Assembly (NCBI GenBank): GCA_003162615.1
Contig: PMNG01000053.1
Coordinates: forward strand, 1-30,599
Direction: 5' to 3'
Origin: Methanothrix sp.
GTDB taxonomy: Archaea > Halobacteriota > Methanosarcinia > Methanotrichales > Methanotrichaceae
DNA length: 30,599 nt
The notes under the pieces were generated by a model. That model had not been told where the DNA came from. It searched no databases and saw nothing but the letters and a program-made list of their open reading frames with translations. Made by a program: the position numbers and the translations under genes. Below, in pieces: positions 7,398-15,939 of this stretch (position 1 is the stretch's first letter; each line of letters opens with the position of its first letter).

Positions 7398-7819
7398 GCC
7401 TTGGCTCTCCCTATGTCGCGAAATAGTTCTTTGATCTCTCGAACAGAGCGTCAGTAGCCTCAACGTTAGACCTCCACGCCCTTGAAACGAGGGGTGCCGC
7501 AGCCGTTGGTGTCCGGCCTAATAAGCCGTTCGGCCCAAGGGGATGAAGACCATCCCCAGCGGAGGGCTGGATCCTTGTGGGCAGAGAGAACCGCCTGTCA
7601 AAAATCACTGGCAATTAGCCAGTTCTTTCCTTCAGATAGTCAAAAGGACCTGTAGTCCTCTTCGGAGACAGAGGTTGTCTGAAGAACTCGGGGGACATCT
7701 TTGATTCACAAGCGGCACACCCTTGCGTGAGGTGCGGCCGAAGATCACGATCGCCCTTCACCTCAAATCACCCGTACAATCTAGGCCATTCGCCGCTAAA
7801 AGTGTGCGGTCGTGCATTA
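7398..7819. other. stretch without an intact gene; possible coding relics
   Basis: No convincing intact reading frame is present. Minus-strand pieces such as MSPEFFRQPLSPKRTTG and PFDYLKERTG (about 7694-7622, ending in a stop) look more protein-like than random, and the 67-codon frame at 7614-7411 may be a relic too. A 7-bp hairpin is present at 7539-7557. Together with the neighbouring frameshifted gene, this looks like a decaying segment, possibly left by an insertion sequence, but no transposase motif can be shown. Confidence 0.4.
7539..7557. repeat. 7-bp hairpin in the decayed segment
   Basis: GGGGATG and CATCCCC form a perfect stem around the 5-nt loop AAGAC. Hairpins of this size occur at IS200/IS605-type ends, but no matching transposase is seen, so the role is open. 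Confidence 0.4.
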
Positions 7820-7831
7820 CTTTAATATATC
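7820..7831 (+). promoter_or_regulatory. TATA box for the leuD-leuB pair
   Basis: CTTTAATATATC is centred about 32 bp before the ATG at 7858, which predicts a leader of fewer than 10 nt. No Shine-Dalgarno sequence is visible, consistent with near-leaderless translation. Confidence 0.5.
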
Positions 7832-7857
7832 TTCTCTCGATTGAAAGTTAGTCACCG

Positions 7858-8385
7858 ATGGAGTTGGGTATTTTGGCTGCGAGAGCTTGGAAGTTTGGAG
7901 ACGATATCGATACAGATGCCATCATCCCGGGGCGGTACCTTGTGATAAACAACCCAAGGGAGCTGGCGGAGCATCTGTTTGAGGGGCTGCGACCTGAACT
8001 GGCCATACAGGTCAAAGAGGGCGATTTCGTAGTGGCCGGAGACAACTTCGGCTGCGGCTCGTCCAGAGAGCACGCGCCTTTGGCCCTCAAAGGAGCAGGC
8101 GTAGCAGCCATTGTTGCAAAATCATTTGCCAGGATCTTCTTTAGGAACGCCATTAACACAGGCTTGCCGCTGTTTATCTGCGATGATGTGGACAAGATCA
8201 AGGACGGTGCTCCTCTCGAGATTGATAGGGCGGCGGGAACAATTCATGACCTTTCCAGCGGCGAATCGTACACGACTACGCCCCTCCCTCAGTTCTTGAT
8301 GGAGATAGTAGATGCTGGCGGTCTGGTAGAATACACGAAGAGAAAAATAGCTACAAAGAAAATGAGCGCGGGAGCCAAAGTATGA
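7858..8385 (+). CDS. leuD: 3-isopropylmalate dehydratase small subunit (LeuD type)
   Basis: This is the swivelling small subunit of the aconitase-family hydro-lyases that isomerise 2-isopropylmalate (leucine synthesis), 2-methylmalate or homocitrate. The 175-residue product has FGDDIDTDAIIPGRYL at residues 13-28 and the strongly conserved GDNFGCGSSREHAP. The specificity loop reads YLVI (residues 27-30). In methanogens YLV-type loops go with isopropylmalate isomerase, while YLRT goes with homoaconitase, so a leucine role is favoured. The Fe-S large subunit is not in the window. It overlaps leuB by 4 bp (ATGA). Confidence 0.9.
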   Translation: MELGILAARAWKFGDDIDTDAIIPGRYLVINNPRELAEHLFEGLRPELAIQVKEGDFVVAGDNFGCGSSREHAPLALKGAGVAAIVAKSFARIFFRNAINTGLPLFICDDVDKIKDGAPLEIDRAAGTIHDLSSGESYTTTPLPQFLMEIVDAGGLVEYTKRKIATKKMSAGAKV

Positions 8386-9506
8386 ACTATAAGGTGCCGG
8401 TGATTCCGGGAGACGGAATAGGCCCGGAGATCATAGCAGAGGGCAGAAAGGTCCTGGAGGCAGCAGGAGAAAAGCACGGTTTCTCCTTCGATTGGATCGA
8501 GTTCCCCCTGGGAGCTGAGAACTATCTCAAGACAGGGGAGCTAGTAAGCGAGGAGACCTTAAAGGAGCTTTCCAATTATAGAGCCATCTACCTGGGAGCC
8601 ATTGGGGACCCCCGAATAAAGCCCGGCATCCTTGAGAAAGGCATTCTCCTCGCCATGAGGTTCTATTTCGACCAATATGTCAACCTCAGGCCGGTAAAGC
8701 TTCTTGAGGGCGTGTGGACTCCTCTTAAGAACAAGGGCCCCAAGGACATCGACTTCGTGGTGGTTCGTGAGAATACCGAGGACTTCTACATCGGCATAGG
8801 CAGCCGTGCAAAAGCAGGGCACAGCCATGCCGACTTCGAGGTCAAGCGTGCCCTGTACAACGTCAAGTTCGGGCTAGACATCGACTCAGACAGTGAGGAG
8901 ATAGGCTACCAGATAGGCGAGGTCAGCAAAGAAGGTTGCCACAGGGTCATCAAGTACGCCTTCGACCTGGCCGTGCGCCGGCGTCATCAGCTTTCCAGCG
9001 TGGACAAGGCCAACGTCCTTAGCGACATATACGGATTCTGGAGAGAGATCTTCCTTGATGTCGCCTCAGGCTATCCCTCGGTCAAGACTGACTTCAATTT
9101 CGTTGACGCCATAACCATGTGGTTCGTCAAAAACCCTGAGTGGTTCGACGTGATCGTTGCGCCGAACATGTTCGGCGACATAATAACCGACCTCGGGGCC
9201 ATGATCCAGGGCGGCCTGGGGCTGGCTCCCGGGGCTAACCTGAACCCCGAGGGTACCAGCATGTTCGAGCCCATCCACGGCTCAGCGCCAAAATACAAGG
9301 GCCAAAACAAGGTGAATCCCATAGCCACCATCTGGGCGGGAGCCTTGCTTCTTGATCACCTGGGCCAGCCGAAAGCGGCAGAGGATATCGTCACGGCCAT
9401 AGAGCGGAACCTATTTGAGGGCAGAATAAAAACGTATGATTTGGGAGGAAGCTCAACTACTTCCGAAGTGGGCGCTGAAATTGCCCGGCTGGTCAGGAGT
9501 ACGTGA
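8382..9506 (+). CDS. leuB: 3-isopropylmalate dehydrogenase family (isocitrate/IPM/homoisocitrate type)
   Basis: This enzyme family oxidatively decarboxylates a 2-R-malate with NAD(P). The 374-residue product shows the N-terminal VIPGDGIGPEI, the substrate arginine segment FDQYVNLRPV, the VVVRENTEDFYIG segment with the catalytic Tyr, a lysine in DKANVLSD, and the metal aspartates in FVDAITMW and MFGDIITDLGA, followed by the cofactor loop region EPIHGSAPKYKG. The ATG overlaps the leuD stop, so the two enzymes are made together and act in sequence. Isopropylmalate is the likely substrate given the LeuD partner. Homoisocitrate (coenzyme B pathway) remains possible in a methanogen. Confidence 0.88.
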   Translation: MNYKVPVIPGDGIGPEIIAEGRKVLEAAGEKHGFSFDWIEFPLGAENYLKTGELVSEETLKELSNYRAIYLGAIGDPRIKPGILEKGILLAMRFYFDQYVNLRPVKLLEGVWTPLKNKGPKDIDFVVVRENTEDFYIGIGSRAKAGHSHADFEVKRALYNVKFGLDIDSDSEEIGYQIGEVSKEGCHRVIKYAFDLAVRRRHQLSSVDKANVLSDIYGFWREIFLDVASGYPSVKTDFNFVDAITMWFVKNPEWFDVIVAPNMFGDIITDLGAMIQGGLGLAPGANLNPEGTSMFEPIHGSAPKYKGQNKVNPIATIWAGALLLDHLGQPKAAEDIVTAIERNLFEGRIKTYDLGGSSTTSEVGAEIARLVRST

Positions 9507-9560
9507 GGTTCTTCAAGGGAAAAGGCTTTATGTGGGATGGCGTCATTTCTTTCCCAGTGC

Positions 9561-9570
9561 AGTTAAAAAG
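9561..9570 (+). promoter_or_regulatory. TATA-like box for tRNA-Lys and possibly the rpo operon
   Basis: AGTTAAAAAG is centred about 33 bp before the tRNA 5' end. No comparable TATA element is seen in the 45 bp between the tRNA and rpoH, so this promoter may also drive the polymerase genes. Confidence 0.4.
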
Positions 9571-9599
9571 GCTTGAGGCATGGGCCGGCATGCTCATGG

Positions 9600-9690
9600 G
9601 GGCTCGTAGCTCAGTTAGGCAGAGCGTCTGGCTTTTAAACTTTTGTGTAAAGATACCAGGTGGCCGAGGGTTCAAATCCCCCCGAGCCCG
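9600..9690 (+). tRNA. tRNA-Lys (anticodon TTT) with a 17-nt intron
   Basis: The acceptor arms GGGCTCG (9600-9606) and CGAGCCC (9683-9689) pair fully, with discriminator G at 9690; CCA is not encoded. The D arm is GCTC/GAGC. The anticodon stem TCTGG/CCAGG (9656-9660) encloses the loop C-T-TTT-A-A, with anticodon TTT at 9634-9636. An intron at 9638-9654 interrupts the loop at the standard position after base 37, and its CTTT and AAAG can pair to form the bulge-helix-bulge cut by archaeal splicing endonuclease. The T arm GAGGG/CCCCC has one A-C mismatch. The mature length is 74 nt. It lies 45 bp ahead of rpoH on the same strand. Confidence 0.93.
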
Positions 9691-9735
9691 TTCATTGCTC
9701 CCTTGAGCCTGTTTGCTGCTGTTTTAGAGGTGGTT

Positions 9736-9975
9736 ATGGTGACGAAGTCCGCTGTAAAGGATCACGAACTGGTTCCGGAACACGTTCTGCTCTCAGTGGA
9801 GGAGGGCGTAGCGGTCCTTAAAACCTACGGCATTGAGGCTCCTCAATTGCCCAAGATCCATGTGAGCGACCCCGTGGCCAAGGAGATCGGGGCCAAGGTC
9901 GGGGACATAATAAAGGTGGTACGGCGCAGCCCCACGGCAAAGCAATCGATCTTTTACAGGCTTGTTATCGATTAA
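9736..9975 (+). CDS. rpoH: DNA-directed RNA polymerase subunit H (Rpo5)
   Basis: Subunit H is the small archaeal counterpart of the C-terminal domain of eukaryotic RPB5, and sits in the polymerase lower jaw. The product is 79 residues, the usual size. The signature is clear: DHELVPEHVLLS near the start, LPKIHVSDPVAKEIGAK in the middle and IKVVRRSPTAKQSIFYRLV at the end. The frame is open back into the tRNA, but the ATG at 9736 is chosen because GAGGTG lies just upstream and the protein begins as in other archaea. It is the first protein gene of the rpo operon, 9 bp ahead of rpoB2. Confidence 0.96.
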   Translation: MVTKSAVKDHELVPEHVLLSVEEGVAVLKTYGIEAPQLPKIHVSDPVAKEIGAKVGDIIKVVRRSPTAKQSIFYRLVID

Positions 9976-9984
9976 GGTGGTTTT

Positions 9985-11475
9985 TTGCTCAACAGAAACA
10001 TTCTATTCAACTCCTATTTTACTAGGGATAAGCTGGTTCACCATCACATCAACTCCTTCAACGAGTTCATCGACCGAGGACTTCAGAAGGTAATAGACGA
10101 GGTCGGAACAATCGAGACCAACATCGAAAACACATACGTAAAATTGGGTAAGATCCGGGTGGACCGACCTATGGTCAGAGAGGCAGACGGCTCAGTCGAA
10201 CGGCTCTACCCGAACGATGCTCGCCTGCGTAACCTCACTTATGCGTCTCCGATAAAACTTGAGATGATAATAGTTGAGGGAGAGGCGGAGAAAGAACCTG
10301 TAGAGGCCGAGATCGGCACTCTTCCCATCATGCTCAACTCCAAGGTGTGCAACCTCTCTGGTATGTCCCCGGACGAGATGATCGCCTACGGAGAAGACCC
10401 AATGGACCCTGGAGGCTACTTCGTGGTCAATGGCTCGGAGAGGGTGATCATGACCCTGGAGGACCTCGCACCCAATAAGATCCTGGTAGAGTACAACCAG
10501 AGGTACGACGAGTTCATAGAGGTCGCCAAGGTGTTCAGTCAGAGGCAGGGCTATCGATCGCTTGTTATCGTCGAGCGTGGGCGGCGGTCCATCCTGGAGG
10601 TCTCGTTCCCCTCGGTATCTGGAAGGTTGAACTTCGTGACTCTGCTCCGGGCCCTTGGGATGGAGACGGACATGGACATAGTAAAGGCTGTATCTGATAA
10701 TCCAGAGATAATCAAATTCATGCTTGAGAACTTGGAGGAGGCAGAGGTCTCCACCATGGACGAAGCCCTGGAGAAGATAGGCAGCCGTGTAGCAGCCGGT
10801 CAGGCAAAGGAGTACCAGAAGAAGAGGGCCACCTACGTCCTGGACCGGTACCTATTGCCGCACATCGGAGTAGCAGAGGGCGATCGTTATGCGAAGGCGC
10901 TCTTCTTGTCCAGGATGGCGGAAGCCTGCTTCGAGCTGGCCCTGAACCGCAGAGGCGAGGACGACAAGGACCACTACTCCAATAAGAGGCTGAAACTCTC
11001 CGGCGACCTGATGGAGGACCTATTCAGAGTGGCCTTCAACCGGTTGACGCGCGACATCAAGTACCAACTGGAGAGGGCGTCCATGAGAAATCGCGAGTTG
11101 AACGTTGTCACTACCGTTCGGGCCGATGTGCTAACGGAAAGAATGATTCACCCGCTGGCCACGGGCAACTGGGTTGGAGGCAGGACGGGCGTCTCCCAGC
11201 TTCTGGACCGAACCGACTACATGGCCACCCTATCACACCTTCGCCGGGTGATCTCGCCGTTGTCCCGGTCCCAGCCGCATTTCGAGGCCAGGGATCTTCA
11301 CGCAACTCAGTGGGGAAGGATCTGTCCAAGCGAGACTCCAGAGGGGCCAAACTGTGGCCTGGTCAAGAACTTCGCTCAGGCAGTAGAACTGAGCAAGGGC
11401 GTGGAAGACTACGAGGATGTCAAGAAGATGCTCGTCGATCTCGGCGTGATTCAGGTAGGTGGTAACAGTGGTTAA
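9985..11475 (+). CDS. rpoB2: RNA polymerase subunit B'' (N-terminal half of B)
   Basis: Methanogens and some other archaea split the second-largest polymerase subunit; this is the N-terminal half (Rpo2N), carrying the protrusion and lobe domains. The 496-residue product has typical landmarks: HHHINSFNEFIDRGL near the start, GYFVVNGSERVIM around residues 145-160 and the fork region SPLSRSQPHFEARDLH with TQWGRICPSETPEG near the end. The start is TTG at 9985, set by AAGGTGG 4 nt upstream. It overlaps rpoB1 by 8 bp. The split is the normal state in this lineage, not a broken gene. Confidence 0.97.
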   Translation: MLNRNILFNSYFTRDKLVHHHINSFNEFIDRGLQKVIDEVGTIETNIENTYVKLGKIRVDRPMVREADGSVERLYPNDARLRNLTYASPIKLEMIIVEGEAEKEPVEAEIGTLPIMLNSKVCNLSGMSPDEMIAYGEDPMDPGGYFVVNGSERVIMTLEDLAPNKILVEYNQRYDEFIEVAKVFSQRQGYRSLVIVERGRRSILEVSFPSVSGRLNFVTLLRALGMETDMDIVKAVSDNPEIIKFMLENLEEAEVSTMDEALEKIGSRVAAGQAKEYQKKRATYVLDRYLLPHIGVAEGDRYAKALFLSRMAEACFELALNRRGEDDKDHYSNKRLKLSGDLMEDLFRVAFNRLTRDIKYQLERASMRNRELNVVTTVRADVLTERMIHPLATGNWVGGRTGVSQLLDRTDYMATLSHLRRVISPLSRSQPHFEARDLHATQWGRICPSETPEGPNCGLVKNFAQAVELSKGVEDYEDVKKMLVDLGVIQVGGNSG

Positions 11476-13303
11476 GGCAGATACTTTTGTTAGTGGCGCC
11501 AGGGTGTTCGTTAACGGTGAGATCATAGGGTCTCACCCGGATCCTGTGGGCCTGGTAGGGAACCTAAGACGCCTCCGGCATGCAGGCAGTATAAGTAGCC
11601 AAGTCAATGTTGCTTACTTCGTAAGAACCAACGAGATCCTCATCAACACCGATTCGGGCCGGGCCAGAAGGCCGCTCATCATCGTCCAGAACGGCAAGGC
11701 TCTGGTCACCGATGAGCACGTGGCTAAGGTGGGAGCTGGGGAGATGACCTTCGAGGATCTCGTCAAAGCAGGGCTGGTGGAGTACCTGGATGCCGAGGAA
11801 GAGGAGAATTGCCTGATAGCCATATGGGAGAGCGACATAACTCCCGAGCATACCCATCTAGAGTTGGATCCTTCCCTGATTCTTGGCATAGCCGCGGGTC
11901 TTGTGCCCTACCCTGAGCACAACGCTAGCCCCAGGAACACCATGGGAGCAGGAATGATCAAGCAGTGCCTGGGTATGTCCATGGCCAACATGAAGCTTCG
12001 GCCCGACACCCGAGGTCACTATCTTAACTCTCCCCAGAAGTCGATCGTCAGGACAAAGACCTCTCCTGCTGTCGGCTTTGACGAAAGGCCGGCTGGCCAG
12101 AACTTCGTGGTCGCCGTCCTTGCCTACGAAGGGTACAACATCGAGGATGCTCTCGTCATGAACAAGGGCTCGATTGAGCGGGGTCTGGCGCGAAGCCACT
12201 TCTTCCGGGTCTCTGAAGCAGAGGAGAGAAAGTACCCGGGCGGACAGGAGGACAAGTTCGAGATACCGGACGTAGAGGTCCGCGGCGCACGGGGCTCTGA
12301 GTCCTATGAGCAGCTCGACTCTGACGGCCTGGTAAACCCCAACTCCTACGTCGGCCAGAACGATGTACTGATTGGAAAGACCAGCCCGCCCAGGTTCCTG
12401 GAGGAGCCCTCTGAATTCGGAATAACCCCCCAGCAAAGACGCGAGACCTCGGTGACAATGCGGTCCAACGAGAAAGGCGTTGTGGATATGGTGATTCTAA
12501 CTGAGTCATCCAACGGCAACCGCCTGTGCAAGGTCAAGACCAGAGATCAACGAATTCCTGAACTTGGCGACAAGTTCGCTTCTCGGCACGGGCAGAAGGG
12601 AGTCGTGGGGCTGATTGTGCCACAGGAGGATATGCCCTTCACAGAGTCCGGCCTAGTTCCAGACCTGCTCCTGAACCCGCATGCCATCCCCTCGAGGATG
12701 ACAGTTGGTCACGTGCTGGAAATGATCGGGGGCAAAGTCGGATCCCTAGAGGGCAGGTTCATCGACGCCACTGCCTTCCTGGGAGAGAACGAGAACGATC
12801 TACGCTCAGCTTTGACCAAGTTCGGCTTCGCTCACACCGGCAGGGAGATCTTGTACGATGGGGCCACAGGTGAACAGATAATGGCAGACCTGTTTGTAGG
12901 AGTAATCCTTTATCAGAAACTTTACCACATGGTCACTGGTAAGATGCACGCTCGATCCAGAGGGCCAGTCCAGGTCCTCACAAGGCAGCCAACCGAGGGG
13001 CGCGCGAGAGAGGGCGGACTGCGGTTCGGAGAAATGGAAAGAGATGTGCTCATTGCCCACGGAGCTGCTTTGGCTCTAAAGGAGAGGTTGGTGGACGAGT
13101 CCGACAAGGTGACTGAGCTGGTGTGCAGTCACTGCGGCATGATCGCAATTCATGACAAGCGCAGAAATGCGGACTTCTGCCCTGTGTGCGGCGCTGATAC
13201 AGAGATCTATCCTGTGGAGATGAGCTACGCCTTCAAGCTCCTTCTGGACGAGATCAAATCTTTGGGTGTAGTTCCGCGGTTGATTCTGGAGGATGCTGTT
13301 TAG
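11468..13303 (+). CDS. rpoB1: RNA polymerase subunit B' (C-terminal half of B)
   Basis: This is the C-terminal half of the B subunit (Rpo2C), forming the wall, hybrid-binding and anchor regions. The product is about 611 residues. Landmarks are VAVLAYEGYNIEDALVMNK, the ASRHGQKGVVG segment that contacts nucleotide and RNA, the MHARSRGPVQVLTRQPTEGR segment, and a C-terminal zinc ribbon with Cys553, Cys556, Cys571 and Cys574. The GTG at 11468 is preferred because AGGTGGT lies 4 nt upstream; a GTG at 11459 would add three residues. It begins inside the rpoB2 3' end, implying coupled translation that would keep the two halves equal. Confidence 0.97.
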   Translation: MVKADTFVSGARVFVNGEIIGSHPDPVGLVGNLRRLRHAGSISSQVNVAYFVRTNEILINTDSGRARRPLIIVQNGKALVTDEHVAKVGAGEMTFEDLVKAGLVEYLDAEEEENCLIAIWESDITPEHTHLELDPSLILGIAAGLVPYPEHNASPRNTMGAGMIKQCLGMSMANMKLRPDTRGHYLNSPQKSIVRTKTSPAVGFDERPAGQNFVVAVLAYEGYNIEDALVMNKGSIERGLARSHFFRVSEAEERKYPGGQEDKFEIPDVEVRGARGSESYEQLDSDGLVNPNSYVGQNDVLIGKTSPPRFLEEPSEFGITPQQRRETSVTMRSNEKGVVDMVILTESSNGNRLCKVKTRDQRIPELGDKFASRHGQKGVVGLIVPQEDMPFTESGLVPDLLLNPHAIPSRMTVGHVLEMIGGKVGSLEGRFIDATAFLGENENDLRSALTKFGFAHTGREILYDGATGEQIMADLFVGVILYQKLYHMVTGKMHARSRGPVQVLTRQPTEGRAREGGLRFGEMERDVLIAHGAALALKERLVDESDKVTELVCSHCGMIAIHDKRRNADFCPVCGADTEIYPVEMSYAFKLLLDEIKSLGVVPRLILEDAV

Positions 13304-13311
13304 GTGTTAGC

Positions 13312-15939
13312 ATGACTGTTCCAAAAAGAATAGGCAAGATTCGTTTCGGGCTCATCTCACCGCAGGAGTTCAGGAAGATGAGCGTGGTCAAGATCATCAC
13401 CGCGGATACCTACGACGACGACGGTTTCCCCATAGAGATGGGGCTGATGGACCCTAGGTTAGGCGTCATAGACCCCGGCCTACGGTGCCGGTCCTGTGGG
13501 GGTCGACCGGGTGAGTGTCCTGGTCACTTTGGCCACATCGATCTCATCGCTTCTGTGATTCACGTTGGCTTCGCCAAGCTGATCAGAAAGTTGCTGCGCG
13601 CAGTGTGCAGGGACTGCTCACGGCTGATGCTTCTCGATAAGGAGAAGCAGATGTACCTGGAACAAATCAAGACCCTGGATAAGCTGGGGCAGCCCACGGA
13701 TGACGTAGTCAACAAGGTATTCGCCGAGGCCAGGAAGCACAAGAACTGCCCATACTGCGGGGCTCCCCAGATGGAGATCAAATTTGAGCGGCCGCTTTCC
13801 TACGTGGAGGAAGGCCACAAATTAACTCCGTCGGACATCAGGGACCGTTTTGAAAAGGTGCCCAACGATGATATCCAGATTATGGGAATGAACCCAGACA
13901 CGGCAAGGCCCGAATGGATGATTCTCACGGTTTTGCCGGTACCCCCGGTCACCATGAGGCCGTCCATCACCCTTGAGAGCGGACAGCGCAGCGAGGACGA
14001 CCTAACTCACAAGCTTGTGGATATCATCCGAATCAACCAGAGGTTCCAGGAGAACAGGGAGGCAGGTGCGCCTCAGTTGATCATCGAGGACTTGTGGGAG
14101 CTACTCCAATACCATGTAACGACCTTTTTGGACAACACCGTATCAGGAGTGCCGCCCGCAAGGCATCGCAGCGGACGGCCCCTCAAGACCCTTTCCCAGA
14201 GGCTCAAGGGCAAAGAAGGACGCTTCAGGGGTTCGCTTTCAGGTAAACGTGTGAACTTCAGCGCCAGAACGGTTATCTCCCCTGACCCTAACCTCAGCAT
14301 AAACGAAGTGGGCGTCCCCATGGACATAGCCATGGAGCTTTCAGTGCCCATTATCGTCAATGCTCGGAATAAAGAAATGGTCAAAACCTTCGTAAAGAGG
14401 GGGCCGGACAGACATCCAGGAGTGAACTACATCACCAGGCCCGACCAAAGGAGAGTAAAAGTCACCGACAAGAACTGTGAGGAGGTGGCGGAGCAGATCG
14501 ACACGGGTTGGAAAGTGGATCGTCAACTGACCGACGGGGACATAGTTCTTTTCAACCGGCAGCCATCACTGCATAGGATGTCCATCATGTCTCACAGGGT
14601 CAAAGTGATGCCCTACAAGACCTTCCGGCTCAACCCATCTGTTTGTCCTCCCTACAACGCAGACTTCGACGGAGACGAGATGAACCTTCACGTGCCCCAG
14701 ACCGAGGAGGCTCGGGCGGAGGCGGAGATCCTCATGAGGGTCCAGGAGAACATTCTTTCCCCACGTTTTGGTGGCCCAATCATTGGCGGCATCCACGATT
14801 ACGTGACGGGTTCGTTTCTGCTCACCCACGGCTACAAGCCCATAGACCGCCGGGGAGCAATGGAGCTGCTAAAGAAGTTTGACATCGCTGGGCTTCCGCA
14901 ACCAGCGGGTGTCAAGGATGGTCAACCTTACTGGACCGGAAAGCAGATCTTCAGCGCGGTCCTGCCAAAGGGGCTTAACCTTAACTTCAAAGCAGATTTC
15001 TGCTACAACTGCGATGTTTGCAAGGGCGAGGATTGCGAGAACGACGCATACGTTGTCATCGAGGACGGACAGCTTCTAAAGGGCACAATTGATGCAGAGG
15101 CCATAGGTGCCTTCAAGGGCAAGATCACCGATCGGGTGATAAAGGAGTACAGTCCGACGGTGGCGAGTTCCTTCCTGGACAAAATGACACTGTTAGCACT
15201 GCGCGGGATAATGTATGCGGGGTTCAGCTTCGGCATAGATGACGAAGACATTCCCAAGGCAGCGGCCGAGCAGATCGACGAGGTCACCAGGACGGCTAGG
15301 GAGAACGTGCAGAAGCTGATAGAGGCTTACAATGCAGGCGAGCTGGAGCCGCTGCCTGGTCGCACCCTGGACGAGACCCTAGAGATGCGTATAATGCAGA
15401 CTCTAGGCAAAGCAAGAGACGGGGCTGGCTCCATAGCCGGCAGATACCTGGGCCTGGACAACTCCGGAGTGGTCATGGCAGTCTCCGGCGCTCGAGGTTC
15501 CATGCTGAATCTGACCCAGATGGCCGCTTGTGTTGGCCAGCAGTCGGTGCGTGGCGAGCGCATTCGACGCGGCTACGAGGGCAGGACCCTGCCCCACTTC
15601 AAGACCGGTGATCTGGGAGCCGAGGCCCACGGTTTTGTGGAGTCCAGCTATAAGGACGGGCTGACGCCAACAGAGTTCTTCTTCCATTCCATAGGTGGTA
15701 GAGAAGGACTGGTGGATACGGCCATCAGAACTTCTCAGAGCGGCTACCTCCAGCGCAGGCTGGTGAACGCCCTGCAGGACCTAGAGGTTAAATACGATGG
15801 CACAGTCCAGGAGACGCGAGGCATGATAGTCCAGTTCAAGTACGGTGAAGACGGTGTCGACGTCTCCAGGCGCGATTATGCCAGTCCGGACAACGTCAAG
15901 CGCTTGATCAAGAAGATCCTGGAAAAGGAGTCGGCATGA
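13312..15939 (+). CDS. rpoA1: RNA polymerase subunit A' (N-terminal part of the largest subunit)
   Basis: A' (Rpo1N) carries the clamp core and the catalytic centre. The 875-residue product contains the invariant NADFDGDEMNLHVP, with Mg-binding Asp451, Asp453 and Asp455. The N-terminal zinc site is Cys59, Cys62, Cys69 and His72 (CRSCGGRPGECPGHFGHI), and a second site is Cys99, Cys102, Cys146 and Cys149. The segments RFRGSLSGKRVNFSARTVI and FNRQPSLHRMS, and the bridge-helix region GREGLVDTAIRTSQSGYLQR near the end, are all present. GGTG precedes the ATG at 13312. The stop overlaps rpoA2 by 4 bp (ATGA). Confidence 0.98.
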   Translation: MTVPKRIGKIRFGLISPQEFRKMSVVKIITADTYDDDGFPIEMGLMDPRLGVIDPGLRCRSCGGRPGECPGHFGHIDLIASVIHVGFAKLIRKLLRAVCRDCSRLMLLDKEKQMYLEQIKTLDKLGQPTDDVVNKVFAEARKHKNCPYCGAPQMEIKFERPLSYVEEGHKLTPSDIRDRFEKVPNDDIQIMGMNPDTARPEWMILTVLPVPPVTMRPSITLESGQRSEDDLTHKLVDIIRINQRFQENREAGAPQLIIEDLWELLQYHVTTFLDNTVSGVPPARHRSGRPLKTLSQRLKGKEGRFRGSLSGKRVNFSARTVISPDPNLSINEVGVPMDIAMELSVPIIVNARNKEMVKTFVKRGPDRHPGVNYITRPDQRRVKVTDKNCEEVAEQIDTGWKVDRQLTDGDIVLFNRQPSLHRMSIMSHRVKVMPYKTFRLNPSVCPPYNADFDGDEMNLHVPQTEEARAEAEILMRVQENILSPRFGGPIIGGIHDYVTGSFLLTHGYKPIDRRGAMELLKKFDIAGLPQPAGVKDGQPYWTGKQIFSAVLPKGLNLNFKADFCYNCDVCKGEDCENDAYVVIEDGQLLKGTIDAEAIGAFKGKITDRVIKEYSPTVASSFLDKMTLLALRGIMYAGFSFGIDDEDIPKAAAEQIDEVTRTARENVQKLIEAYNAGELEPLPGRTLDETLEMRIMQTLGKARDGAGSIAGRYLGLDNSGVVMAVSGARGSMLNLTQMAACVGQQSVRGERIRRGYEGRTLPHFKTGDLGAEAHGFVESSYKDGLTPTEFFFHSIGGREGLVDTAIRTSQSGYLQRRLVNALQDLEVKYDGTVQETRGMIVQFKYGEDGVDVSRRDYASPDNVKRLIKKILEKESA

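Noticed and set aside
7381..7850. IS200/IS605 TnpB remnant
   Set aside because: Frame pieces and a hairpin are suggestive, but no RuvC motif or zinc-finger CxxC pairs in order could be found; kept only as a possibility.
9643..9735. N-terminal extension of rpoH into the tRNA
   Set aside because: The frame is open by chance; the ATG at 9736 has a ribosome binding site and fits the family's N-terminus.
11858..12509. Long antisense frames inside rpoB1 (and similar ones inside rpoA1, hemA, purP and the beta-helix gene)
   Set aside because: They mirror strongly conserved genes in a codon-biased genome and have no start signals or recognisable content.
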